Of a stretch of DNA of 27,790 nt, positions 18,983 through 27,272 are shown one piece after another (position 1 is the first letter of the stretch; each line of letters opens with the position of its first letter). The stretch lies in IMG/VR virus record IMGVR_UViG_3300036985_003224, positions 1-27,790 of that record; one strand, 5' to 3'. The notes beneath the pieces are model-generated. The model was not told the origin of the DNA and searched no databases. It worked only from the letters and a program-made list of their open reading frames with translations. Made by a program: the position numbers and the translations under genes. Source of the DNA: a virus.

Positions 18983-19864
18983 TTATGGCGTCTTGGCAAC
19001 TGGCTCAAAAGCTTCTGGTGGCCCTACTTTAACTACAAGTGACTTTGGCTTTTCTGCTGCTTGCTGGCGTTTAAGGATCTCGGCCGTCTCAAGAATGTCC
19101 TTGGCATTGCCAGGGTAAACAAAATTGCCGATGTGACCGCATTGCGTTTTGACGTTCATCCAGATCTTGCCGCCCATCTCGCGCCAGCGTTGGCAAAAAT
19201 ACCAGTCCTCTGACAAGAATCGTTTATAGCCAAGCGTGGGATCGGCGCGCACGCCCACCGTAAAGAAGTCGTACTTGATAGTACGTGGCAATTGCGTGTC
19301 ACCTTGATCAGTCTCAAACCTCATCTCATCGCTAAAGCGTTCAATCATCTTGGTGTAAACGTCACGATGGATCAGCATAAAACCGGTGCCGGCTTCGCGC
19401 ACTTCAACTTCACCATTAGCATCAGGCACGCAGCCTGGCATTGGATTAAACACGATCTTAGGCTTTAGCTGCTTAATCGGGTACGTGCCAGCGTATATGC
19501 CTGGGCCGCGCCTTAAAGCCATCTCGTACACGGTTGTAATGCCGTCTGGCTGAAAGATCAAATCAGTATCAATAAAAAGCATCCAGTCGTACTGGCGCTT
19601 AACCGGCTTGCCATCGATCACATCAGGATAACCTTGAATGAAATTGTAAGCCAGATTGTTCCGCGCTCGATTTACCAGGCTGTCACCTGGCATGAAGTCG
19701 ATAAAAGGTACTATGTTAATTGTGCCAAGAGCATGCAGCACGCATTGCATAAATGGCTGGTCGATCTTGCCGCCAAAGCAAGGCAGACACATTACGATGC
19801 GGGGATCTTTAACAATGGCCGTATTATCAGCCGTAGTAACGCTAGCGGTATTAGTTGTATCCAT
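18983..19864 (-). CDS. GT-A-like glycosyltransferase within the head module
   Basis: 293 residues from ATG 19864 (MDTTNTASV...), chosen over an ATG seven codons upstream that lies in the terminator. The Rossmann-like GT-A core is visible: PRIVMCLPCFGGKI, then DSLVNRARNNLAYNF, then the DxD metal/nucleotide-sugar motif in WMLFIDTDLIF (D99-T-D101), AGTYPIKQLKPKI, and a late SEDWYFCQRWREMGGKIWMN acceptor-side segment ending in H. Such enzymes move a sugar from a nucleotide donor to an acceptor. It is embedded between the major capsid and connector genes and would be made late, suggesting a virion or cell-surface acceptor; the acceptor is not shown. Confidence 0.82.
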   Translation of the reverse strand: MDTTNTASVTTADNTAIVKDPRIVMCLPCFGGKIDQPFMQCVLHALGTINIVPFIDFMPGDSLVNRARNNLAYNFIQGYPDVIDGKPVKRQYDWMLFIDTDLIFQPDGITTVYEMALRRGPGIYAGTYPIKQLKPKIVFNPMPGCVPDANGEVEVREAGTGFMLIHRDVYTKMIERFSDEMRFETDQGDTQLPRTIKYDFFTVGVRADPTLGYKRFLSEDWYFCQRWREMGGKIWMNVKTQCGHIGNFVYPGNAKDILETAEILKRQQAAEKPKSLVVKVGPPEAFEPVAKTP

Positions 19865-19883
19865 GTTGTTGTATGTTGTTAAC

Positions 19884-19913
19884 AAAAGAAAACCACCGAG
19901 GCAATTCGGTGGT
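19884..19913 (-). terminator. Intrinsic terminator after the major capsid gene
   Basis: On the minus strand, ACCACCGA and TCGGTGGT form a perfect 8-bp stem (19892-19899 / 19906-19913) with loop ATTGCC, followed by TTTCTTTT. It lies about 35 bases after the capsid stop and before the next gene, so it would partly end transcription and give a higher level of capsid message. The base of the stem overlaps a GTCTTAAGAC palindrome (19912-19921). The loop is complementary to that of the neighbouring hairpin. Confidence 0.8.
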
Positions 19914-19926
19914 CTTAAGACTGTCT

Positions 19927-19942
19927 AGCCTATTGCCAGGCT
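19927..19942 (-). other. Hairpin complementary to terminator loop (kissing-loop candidate)
   Basis: On the minus strand, AGCCT-GGCAAT-AGGCT forms a 5-bp stem with a 6-base loop, five bases after the capsid stop. Its loop GGCAAU is the exact reverse complement of the terminator loop AUUGCC, so the two adjacent hairpins could kiss through six pairs. The complementarity covers exactly the loops and no more. Confidence 0.6.
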
Positions 19943-19947
19943 TCTGA

Positions 19948-20832
19948 TTATTCAGCGACGTTCGTGATGCGGGTAAGGTTGCCGGAGTTACCAACAGCCG
20001 CGCCGTAGATAAAGCACCACTCGGTGACTTGCGATACGCCATTATAATAATCGCGGATCTGAACCGTCAAGCCGGTATCAGGATCGGTGACGTTAGAAAC
20101 TTCACCGTACCAGTTACGTGGCAGCGCAGGAGGACGAGCAGCGACGAGCAGCGCTTGAGGAGCAAACGCATAGGCCGCGAGGTTATTCGTGGTTGGGATC
20201 GTGCCATTCCACTCTTGGATCTGGTAACCATAGACATCAGGGAGACGGCCGGTTTGGATCGCTTGAGCAGAGCCGTAAGCATAAGCAGCTTGCACGGCGC
20301 TGTCTTTCTTAAGCGTAAGCGCATAAGTAGGAGGAGCAACAATCGTACGACGCCCCTGGGGAACCTTCAAGCCGTTCTGCGTGGAGCAGATACCAGCGAC
20401 GTTTGCAGCGCTAAAGTTAGCGGCCGCAAGGACGGTGTTGCTGGAATAGTTGGCAGGAGTAATCAGCGCTTGGCTGGTCGCCATTACGTTTTCAAACAAC
20501 GCAACGAGAGCAGGCTGCACAAACATCTCGGAAAGCTTAACGTCAGAGAAGGAAACCTCAGTGTCGGTAAAGCTGATCGGAATGCCGATATATTTATCAA
20601 GCGTAATGGTGCGAGCAACGGTGTTAGCCGAGATCAGCGTTTTAGTGCTGGAGAAATCGACGGCCGAGACTGCGTTAGGATAGCGCGTGGTTACGGCATT
20701 GCCGTAGGGAACTACTTCAGCGCTGAAATCAGTCCACATGGACATGAGGGGAAGCTTAGAAGTAAGGAGAGCGTCCAGGGTAAGCTGGGCGATACGTGTC
20801 ATAAAGACACCATTTAACGAATTAGTAGCCAT
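19948..20832 (-). CDS. Major capsid protein (P22-coat-like)
   Basis: 294 residues. The N-terminal ~35 residues are helical, followed by VVPYGNAVTTRYPNAVSAVD and TITLDKYIGIPISFTDTEVS with LSEMFVQPALVAL, the layout of P22-coat-type HK97-fold capsid proteins (axial strand, then FTDxE). Later segments include RRTIVAPPTYALTL, PDVYGYQIQEWNGT, YAFAPQALLVAARPP and TGLTVQIRDYYNGV. Position after protease/scaffold and before connectors fits. The leader is A/C-rich without Shine-Dalgarno (taactcactactATG). A terminator right behind it supports high expression. Confidence 0.85.
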   Translation of the reverse strand: MATNSLNGVFMTRIAQLTLDALLTSKLPLMSMWTDFSAEVVPYGNAVTTRYPNAVSAVDFSSTKTLISANTVARTITLDKYIGIPISFTDTEVSFSDVKLSEMFVQPALVALFENVMATSQALITPANYSSNTVLAAANFSAANVAGICSTQNGLKVPQGRRTIVAPPTYALTLKKDSAVQAAYAYGSAQAIQTGRLPDVYGYQIQEWNGTIPTTNNLAAYAFAPQALLVAARPPALPRNWYGEVSNVTDPDTGLTVQIRDYYNGVSQVTEWCFIYGAAVGNSGNLTRITNVAE

Positions 20833-20858
20833 AGTAGTGAGTTAGTTAAAGTTAAGGG

Positions 20859-21878
20859 TTACTTGCGGGATAAATACTTAGTCTTGAAGATCGCAGCAGC
20901 GGCCGCGTCAGTCTTAGACAGCTCAATAAATTGCGCCCACTTAGCGTGGTCACCCACCGCAGGGGCAGGCACGCCGGCATTAGTGTGCGATTGGAGCGCG
21001 ATCTCAAGAGCAGGAGCGCCAGCCTTACGCATGTCGTACTTGGCAGCCATTTCAGCCTCTTGCGTCTTGGCAGCAAGCAAAGCGTTTAAAGACTTCTCGC
21101 TTTCGGTAGCTACGCTAAGCTTAGCAATTGCATCGCTTAACTTGGCGCCGAGCGCCACGATCTCATCAGCGTGCTTAGCCTCTAAGGCAACGATGCTATC
21201 CTTGTGGGCTGTAGACAAAACGGTGATCTCGCCGTCTTTAGCGGATAGAGCAGCGGTGTGGACTGACAAAAGTACTGATTCGGGATTCATAATAATAGGT
21301 GGTGCGTCAACTTTAGCCTCGAAAAGACCAATGTTGGCAGCGGGTTGCTGTACAAAATCTAAAGACTTGATGCCAAGGATGCGCATAATTGGCAGCATGC
21401 CGGTAGCACCTTCTGGGCGCTCACCATCTGCCGGCATTTCGCTGCCATCGCCCATTACCCAATTGCGGATCTGCTGTAGGACTGGGCTAATGCCAAGCTT
21501 GTCGCTAAAATTCTGCGCCATCTCGATTAGCGTGGCGTATGCTTTAGGCTCACTATCAATAAAACTTTGGAGAAACTTAAAATTCTTGGCACGCACTTTC
21601 ATGCCATCACGATAGAAGCCAGAAAACATTCCGATTTCTTTGCCTAGCCGGTCAACTGGCCGGCCATTAGCATCGACTGCGCCGGCATGAGTTAGGTAAG
21701 CCGGGATGGTTTTACCCATCGAGAGCTTCATAAAATCGTTAATCGTTTCCTCATCGACCATGACGCCGTGCCCGTCAGCCTCGCCGGCCGTCAAAATTGA
21801 TACATCAGAAAAGCCATTGCGAGTGACCGCAGCAAATTGTATCTGCTGAAAGCAAATGTGATCAGGTTGTTGCGTCAT
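20859..21878 (-). CDS. Prohead protease fused to scaffold-like region
   Basis: 339 residues. The N-terminal ~190 residues look like a phage prohead protease: ADGHGVMVDEETINDF, IPAYLTHAGAV with H64, DRLGKEIGMFSGFYRDG (77-92) and a later SLDFVQQPAANIG. From about 215 to 300 the protein is an Ala/Lys/Glu-rich helix (KHADEIVALGAKLSDAIAKL), typical of a scaffold, and it ends in a compact basic tail. A protease-scaffold fusion directly upstream of the capsid gene is common. Cleavage sites are not predictable here. Overlaps the portal gene by ATGA. Confidence 0.78.
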   Translation of the reverse strand: MTQQPDHICFQQIQFAAVTRNGFSDVSILTAGEADGHGVMVDEETINDFMKLSMGKTIPAYLTHAGAVDANGRPVDRLGKEIGMFSGFYRDGMKVRAKNFKFLQSFIDSEPKAYATLIEMAQNFSDKLGISPVLQQIRNWVMGDGSEMPADGERPEGATGMLPIMRILGIKSLDFVQQPAANIGLFEAKVDAPPIIMNPESVLLSVHTAALSAKDGEITVLSTAHKDSIVALEAKHADEIVALGAKLSDAIAKLSVATESEKSLNALLAAKTQEAEMAAKYDMRKAGAPALEIALQSHTNAGVPAPAVGDHAKWAQFIELSKTDAAAAAIFKTKYLSRK

Positions 21879-23677
21879 TTAGTTAAAGTAGTTTGGTCAA
21901 CTGGTTGATCCTTAGTAATTGGGCCGCCTTGCGTTTCAATAGGACAAGCAGCTAAGTCTATAGCCGCAAGTTGTACTGGCTGCGCCTTGTTTACGTTTGT
22001 GCCACGTATAACCGTGTTAATACTTTCTTCAGAAAGCGTCGGAAAAGCCGTGAGAATTAAAGCTTTTGCTGCATCTGCAGTAATTAGACCTATAGAATAA
22101 TTAGTTAAAATTTCCAGAATTGCCGCGACTTGCGCACCGTTAAGCCCTTGCTCGGTTAATGTTTGCTGGGCATTTGAAGTTGCTATTTCATCGTTAGGCA
22201 AACTTGCAGGATCTTGAACTTCGTCATCTGCTTCTGATTGCCCTGGCATTTCTTTTTCTGCTTCTGGGCCATTGCCGTTAATCTCAGGCAGCATGCCTGC
22301 CTCACGTAGCATCTCATTTTCTTCAGCACGTTCTTTGATGTGCGTGGCCAAATCCTTACCTTCCTCAGCCAAAATATCGCCAAGGTTGGTAATGCCGGCC
22401 TGATAGTCTGCCAGATCCGCAGCCGCTTGCCGGCCATAGTCAGCCGTCATCCTAGCCGGCAGCGTAAAGCGCCAGGCATACCACTCATCGTTAGGCTCCA
22501 AGATACCTTCCTTAATAGCCTTTGCCACCGCATAGCCTACGCAGCGCCGAGCAACTGGCAGCAGTAGATCTTGCCTGTCCTCAACGGCACGCATGGCTTT
22601 AGCAATTAAGAGTCGCACATTGGCGCCACCAAGTTTGCTGGCATCCCAAGTTAGCTCGTATGGCCAGCCGGCGCCTACGCATGCATTGCGAATAAGCCGA
22701 TCCATAAACTCTGAAACGGCAATGCCTGGGCGATCATTCTTTAGACCTTCCAGCTTGCTGCCAGAATTTGAACGGAAGAAATGCGCGGTGCCGCCGGTGA
22801 AATCTTGGGTAGTGACAGACGGTAAAGAATTAGGCTGCGCGGTTACGCCGCGTGTCAGCAGATTCATGGGATCACCAGGATCAGGAGCGCCCTGCTCATT
22901 CCATTCAATCAAGCCAATGCTGGACATGATCTGGGCTGCCATTTTTTCGTAGCCCTGTACGGTGCGCAGATCCTTGAGATCCAGCAGCGCATGCATAAAC
23001 ACTGGAAAGCCGCGCACTTGATCTGGCCAACGTGGATCAAATACTTGGATCAAATCACGAGCGCTTAAAAAGTAATCAGCAGCAGCAATCTCGCCCAAGA
23101 TCTGATAGGCTACTGCGCGGCCAACATCGTTGGTCACTACGCCCTGTATCATTCTTAGCCCTTTATATGGCCCCTCACGCAAAATGCCATCTGGCACATT
23201 GCGCTGACCAATCATGTGCGCTGGCAGTAATTGAATTTGCGGCCAGCCATCTTTGGACTCGGTTAGAAAAATATAAATCTCACCGTCACGATCCGTACAA
23301 ACTGACATCAAGAAAAGATCAGTCTTAAAATCAAACATCGAGCCGCGAGCGTCGGCCATTGGATACCATTGTTCGCGCAGCCACTTTTCTGCCGTCTTAC
23401 CCCATTCACGATCTTGGCCGGTATAAATTGGATTCCATGCTCGGCCAATTGAGTACGTAGCTTTGTCATCAATAGCGCCGGTAACTGGGCCCAGATTGCA
23501 ATACAGCTTGCGCGAATCTGACAGCAGCGTCAGCCAGTCAGACTGGTTAACCTCTTTAGCAATCGTGTTAACCGTCGGCGCTTCGATAGGCCGGCGCAAT
23601 CGCATTTGATAATTGGCAGCGTCTACCAAGTAAGAAAGTCCGAGCCACTTGGCAGCCGTAGCCTGTAATTTATTCAT
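21875..23677 (-). CDS. Portal protein (lambda gpB-like)
   Basis: 600 residues. Lambda-family portal features: opening helix MNKLQATAAKWLGL, ARGSMFDFKTDLFLMSVCTD near 110-128, GEIYIFLTESKDGWPQIQLL, IQVFDPRWPDQVRGFPVFMH, then WDASKLGGANVRLLIAKAMR followed by an RQ helix (about 344-372), like the DYSxASxSxxR-type segment of lambda portals. The C-terminus is acidic and Gln/Glu-rich. Portals form the dodecameric entry ring for DNA packaging with the terminase. It overlaps the protease gene by ATGA and the upstream gene by TAATG. Confidence 0.9.
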   Translation of the reverse strand: MNKLQATAAKWLGLSYLVDAANYQMRLRRPIEAPTVNTIAKEVNQSDWLTLLSDSRKLYCNLGPVTGAIDDKATYSIGRAWNPIYTGQDREWGKTAEKWLREQWYPMADARGSMFDFKTDLFLMSVCTDRDGEIYIFLTESKDGWPQIQLLPAHMIGQRNVPDGILREGPYKGLRMIQGVVTNDVGRAVAYQILGEIAAADYFLSARDLIQVFDPRWPDQVRGFPVFMHALLDLKDLRTVQGYEKMAAQIMSSIGLIEWNEQGAPDPGDPMNLLTRGVTAQPNSLPSVTTQDFTGGTAHFFRSNSGSKLEGLKNDRPGIAVSEFMDRLIRNACVGAGWPYELTWDASKLGGANVRLLIAKAMRAVEDRQDLLLPVARRCVGYAVAKAIKEGILEPNDEWYAWRFTLPARMTADYGRQAAADLADYQAGITNLGDILAEEGKDLATHIKERAEENEMLREAGMLPEINGNGPEAEKEMPGQSEADDEVQDPASLPNDEIATSNAQQTLTEQGLNGAQVAAILEILTNYSIGLITADAAKALILTAFPTLSEESINTVIRGTNVNKAQPVQLAAIDLAACPIETQGGPITKDQPVDQTTLTK

Positions 23678-24012
23678 TAGCGTAAAAGTCCGTATGTGTT
23701 GCGCGGTACTCTAAGTAAGCCAGCCTCTAGTGATTGCAATGCCAACTCTGCCGCGTTCATAAAATCGGCAACTGTCGTACCAGTAGCAGCTTGAAACGTA
23801 ACAGACTTGCCGTTGACGCTAGTGCTAGTGATGACGCCACCTTGACCGCTGGCAGTTGTGAGCTTTGACGTTATCAAATCATCAAGGTAAGCCCTTGGGT
23901 TATTTGTTTTATTGGCCTGCCTGATCAGGATATTAGCTAGCTGGACAATCATACCAGCAAGCTTTTGGTCAATTACGCTGAAAACGGTGACCCCAGATAT
24001 TTCCAGAGCCAC
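23677..24012 (-). CDS. gpW-like head-completion candidate
   Basis: 111 residues from GTG 24012; the next in-frame ATG is at codon 21. It has an early helix (LAGMIVQLANILIRQANKTN), a linker with GGVITSTSVNGKSVTFQAA and a second helix (DFMNAAELALQSLEAGLLR). Lambda-type genomes carry gpW between the large terminase and portal, and this gene sits there, but sequence likeness to gpW is weak. Coupled to portal by TAATG. An imperfect hairpin lies just upstream. Confidence 0.45.
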   Translation of the reverse strand: MALEISGVTVFSVIDQKLAGMIVQLANILIRQANKTNNPRAYLDDLITSKLTTASGQGGVITSTSVNGKSVTFQAATGTTVADFMNAAELALQSLEAGLLRVPRNTYGLLR

Positions 24013-24017
24013 CGTTT

Positions 24018-24051
24018 ACAACATGGAGCAGCGACAAAGCCGCGCCGTTGT
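24018..24051 (-). other. Imperfect hairpin upstream of gpW-like gene
   Basis: In the 50-base gap between two leftward genes, ACAAC (24018-24022) pairs with GTTGT (24047-24051), with further G/C pairs inside and one bulge and mismatches. There is no T-tract, so it is not an intrinsic terminator. It lies six bases before the GTG start and could affect translation. Confidence 0.3.
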
Positions 24052-24062
24052 TGGTCGTTAGG

Positions 24063-24788
24063 TCAACTTCTCAAATGATGATGCCGATCAATGGCCGTTA
24101 TTTCTGGCATCCTCATCTCTCCGTTTTTACGTAACGTACTAAACTCAGCCAACAAATCAGCGCTGACGTAATTGCCGCCGGCTTCAAGTGAAGCCTTAAC
24201 CAAAGACTCTGGATGAAGTGGGCATCCATACTCGATTAAGTAAGGCAATTTTGTATAGGTGTTAAAGTAACTGCTAGCTGCGTATTTACCCATAATGGCG
24301 AACCTATCATTTATGCCGCCAAAGCGTCCCCACCAAGGTGTATATGCTACGAGCGCCGTGCCTTCTGTATAAAGCCCACCAGGCATTACAAAATTATGAA
24401 ACCAGAGATCTGGCCGGCAGCGTATGATTACATCAGCGGGATCATTAGCTGACTCGTATAAATGCCAGCCTTCACGCAATGACCAGAGCTGACCAATCAC
24501 CGCAGTTGGTGGCACTGAGATATGATACGGCTCATGCATGTAGAATTGCCCTGGCGTCCATGTAGTTGGACAGCCTGGGGGCATGACCATCTCAGGCTGA
24601 GTGACCGGCTTGATGATTACATGCTCATGCTTTTCGCGTAGTAGCTCCGCTTTGCTGGCATCCTCATCATCAGCCGGCGCCACGTAAAACTTAGCGTCTG
24701 GAAAATGTCGAAAAACTTGCCACTCCAGATTCTTGATGCAGCGCTCAAAACTGCGCATTTCCCCAGTTATAATTATGGCTGTACTCAT
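24063..24788 (-). CDS. Glycosyltransferase-like protein
   Basis: 241 residues. The N-terminus MSTAIIITGEMRSFERCIKN and KFYVAPADDEDASKAELL look like the nucleotide-binding half of a GT-A-like fold; VIIRCRPDLWFHN (about 121-133) and INDRFAIMGKYAASSYFNTY (around 158-177), then PLHPESLVKASL, match viral and bacterial glycosyltransferase-like proteins that use an RxRxDL...NDxF pattern. A clear DxD is not visible, so activity is inferred. Overlaps the methyltransferase gene by ATGA, so the pair is translated together, between terL and portal. Confidence 0.65.
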   Translation of the reverse strand: MSTAIIITGEMRSFERCIKNLEWQVFRHFPDAKFYVAPADDEDASKAELLREKHEHVIIKPVTQPEMVMPPGCPTTWTPGQFYMHEPYHISVPPTAVIGQLWSLREGWHLYESANDPADVIIRCRPDLWFHNFVMPGGLYTEGTALVAYTPWWGRFGGINDRFAIMGKYAASSYFNTYTKLPYLIEYGCPLHPESLVKASLEAGGNYVSADLLAEFSTLRKNGEMRMPEITAIDRHHHLRS

Positions 24789-25465
24789 TTGAGATCAGCA
24801 GCAGCACCGTACCAGATCATCTGGCCAAGCACGCTTGCGGTTTGAGGTTTGAAGCTGTCAGCAACTGCACGATCAACGCCCCACCATTCTTTGCCATCGT
24901 TGATAAAATCATCACCAGCTATCAGCGTACCCGGATGACATAGTTTGCGCACCGCCTCAATCTCGCGTTTCACCGTGTCGTAATCGTGGCTGGTATCGAT
25001 ATAGATAAAATCAAATTGCCCAGTCACGTTGGCCAAAAAGACTGCGCTGTCAGATTGTATTAATTTAACTTTATGTGGTTCCTGCGGGTTAATGTTATCA
25101 AGCGCTTTCTTAATATCTGGTGCATCACCAAAACCAGACTCAGCCCAAGTCTGACCTTTCTTTTCTGGCGCCCAATCGTCGCATGGCTGATCAGCGAAAC
25201 GATCAACGCCCACTACTTGCAACGCTCGGCCGGCGCAGACATCGAGCATAATAGTAATGTCACGCCCCATATATACGCCAAGTATCAAGACTGTCTTGAT
25301 CTCTGGCATAGCCTGAAAGACTGATTTAAAAAAGAGGTAGTGTATAACTCGCGACCAGCCTGGTACACGGCTAGCGATAGCGCCCCAGGGCGCAGCCATA
25401 AGTTGTAGTTTATCCTCTGACGAATTGGCATCAAGTGCCTGCGTTATTTTGTCGGTAATGTTCAT
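24785..25465 (-). CDS. Class I SAM-dependent methyltransferase
   Basis: 226 residues. SAM-binding motif I is VLILGVYMGRDITIM (about 59-73); the acidic end of strand 2 is VVGVDRF (84-90); motifs IV-V are FDFIYIDTSHDYDTVKREIE (151-170) followed by HPGTLIAGDDF (177-187), the pattern of the Methyltransf_24 family. Members methylate small molecules and sugars; the substrate here is unknown. Coupled by ATGA to the glycosyltransferase-like gene, which argues for a shared glycan substrate. No DNA-methylase motif such as DPPY or NPPY is seen. Confidence 0.82.
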   Translation of the reverse strand: MNITDKITQALDANSSEDKLQLMAAPWGAIASRVPGWSRVIHYLFFKSVFQAMPEIKTVLILGVYMGRDITIMLDVCAGRALQVVGVDRFADQPCDDWAPEKKGQTWAESGFGDAPDIKKALDNINPQEPHKVKLIQSDSAVFLANVTGQFDFIYIDTSHDYDTVKREIEAVRKLCHPGTLIAGDDFINDGKEWWGVDRAVADSFKPQTASVLGQMIWYGAAADLK

Positions 25466-25472
25466 GTTGTTT

Positions 25473-27272
25473 TTATTGCGGTAAAAGTGCTACCACCTCT
25501 GGCGCTTCTTGGCCAGCCTCGGGTGATGAAAGTATTGAAAGCATCATAGCTACCACAGTTTGCATAGCCTCCAGATCGTGAGCATGGTTAGCGTGCCGCC
25601 GTGTCCAGCGCCATTCGGGCCGGCCGGTGCGCTGATTCACACGTTGCTTTTTATGATCACCGCTAAGCTGGTTGGCGTACTCGCCGGCTACGTCGTCTGG
25701 AGTTTCCCAGATTGCGCCTCGGCCGCTACGCAAGTTGTAGAGCGCATCCTTGACTGGATCTGACGCCCAATGAAATAGCGGGATAAGTTTGCCGTTATGC
25801 AGAATCTTGGAAGCGTTAGACCAAAGCCGCTTAACTTTCTGGCCACGGATCTCGATTTGGAAGTAGTTGTCACCACTTCCTTTTAGCGCCGTCCAGCCGT
25901 ATCTGGCGCAATCAGTGTAAACACCCTCTGGAAAATAGCCGGCATCCTCAAAGCAAAGCTGTGACTCAACACCGTAAATTTCGCGCACTTCTTCGCACTG
26001 CTCTGGCGTGGTAACTCTGGAAAAGTAAAGCAGCCGGCTAGATCCATCTCGGCGCCATGCGCGTACGTTAATCCAGAAGTGATCACGCTGCCGGTCTATT
26101 ACGACAAAGCGCTTAGCCTCGTTATCAATTAATTCTTTAGGATTAAGTCGTGATAGCAAATAACCAGATCCCTTTAGCAAGATCACCTCAGTCAAATCTT
26201 CATCCTGCCACGGCAATGCTCGGCGCTGCCGAGTAAAATCCATCATCGCTTGTGGCACGCCCTGTTTTTGAGCTTTTCTAGCTTCAAGAAATTGTGCCAC
26301 GAGCGCCCCCATTTCACGAGCCACAAGCCCTTCCCATCTAAAACTCTCATTACTTTTTGCAGAATCTTGGCGTCCCGCAATGTAAGATCCTTCTGCATTC
26401 CATCTTGCCCGCGTCTTGGCCGTGTCGTCGTGATCGTAGCCGCACGCCGGGCAGCGCCACCGCGCCGTTTCGGCTGCTCTGCCAATGTTCCAAGTGCCGT
26501 CTTGTTTTCTAGCTGTTTCATCCCAGACAACGCATGCCAGCTTACTTGGATCAGTCAAGTTCCGACCGGCAAAGGCTAGTGGTGAAAGCTGACCGCAGCC
26601 AAAGCATTTGACTGACCAGACTTGCTGATTCCCGGCTTGCCAGGCTAAATCAAAATCATCGCCGGCAGTGCCGCCCTGGCTTTCGTTAATCACCTTGCTG
26701 TTACCGGCACGCTCAAAAGCTGAGACACGGCCGCGAGCATGCGCCAGCAAGCCTTGCTTCCATAGCCAGACCTCGCTGTTAAATTTCCAGCGCACGCTTA
26801 CCCGCTGCAAATTGTTTATGTTGGCGCCGTTCACGCTTAAGAAAAAAGGCCCAAAGTAAATGTCAGTCATGGTACGCATGTGCCGGTCAAACGGCATCAT
26901 TTCCCTAATATGCGTTATGCCCTTTAGCATATCCATGAAGCGCTGGTTGCAATGTTCACGCGCGTCCTCGTCGGTCTGCATTGTCCACATGATTGGCCCT
27001 GGCGAGTTGCATGCCGCCCAGGCTATGCCTACCTCAACCACCAAACTTTTGCCGGTCTGGATCGCCCCGCACCAGCTAGCCTCCCTGATCTGATCATTCT
27101 GGATGGCATCGAGTGGGCCGATTAAGTGCCTAGATGTGCTAACATCAAATCGCCCTGGCTGCGCATAACTAGTAGGCAGTACCAGATTATCATGCGCCCA
27201 GTCGTACATGCGCCGGCGGTCTGGCTTCTTCCAGCCGGCACGCCATGACGGAAAAGCTTCATCCTGTCTCAT
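25473..27272 (-). CDS. terL: Terminase large subunit, lambda gpA type
   Basis: 599 residues. The ATPase domain holds a Walker A-like GAIQTGKS (69-76), followed by the helicase-like block PIMWTMQTDEDAREHCNQRF (93-112). A zinc-binding knuckle is formed by CFGC (223-226) and CPAC (274-277), as in gpA. The nuclease part starts near VIDRQRDHFWINVRAW (391-406, D393 a likely metal ligand) and ends with HANHAHDLEAMQTV. It powers DNA translocation into proheads and cuts DNA at cos in this family. A GAGG five bases before ATG is a usable Shine-Dalgarno. Overlaps terS by ATGA. Confidence 0.93.
   Translation of the reverse strand: MRQDEAFPSWRAGWKKPDRRRMYDWAHDNLVLPTSYAQPGRFDVSTSRHLIGPLDAIQNDQIREASWCGAIQTGKSLVVEVGIAWAACNSPGPIMWTMQTDEDAREHCNQRFMDMLKGITHIREMMPFDRHMRTMTDIYFGPFFLSVNGANINNLQRVSVRWKFNSEVWLWKQGLLAHARGRVSAFERAGNSKVINESQGGTAGDDFDLAWQAGNQQVWSVKCFGCGQLSPLAFAGRNLTDPSKLACVVWDETARKQDGTWNIGRAAETARWRCPACGYDHDDTAKTRARWNAEGSYIAGRQDSAKSNESFRWEGLVAREMGALVAQFLEARKAQKQGVPQAMMDFTRQRRALPWQDEDLTEVILLKGSGYLLSRLNPKELIDNEAKRFVVIDRQRDHFWINVRAWRRDGSSRLLYFSRVTTPEQCEEVREIYGVESQLCFEDAGYFPEGVYTDCARYGWTALKGSGDNYFQIEIRGQKVKRLWSNASKILHNGKLIPLFHWASDPVKDALYNLRSGRGAIWETPDDVAGEYANQLSGDHKKQRVNQRTGRPEWRWTRRHANHAHDLEAMQTVVAMMLSILSSPEAGQEAPEVVALLPQ

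Noticed and set aside
20029-21615. Long plus-strand frames opposite the capsid and protease/scaffold genes
   Set aside because: Antisense to strongly supported structural genes, no plausible domains, no promoters or coupling.
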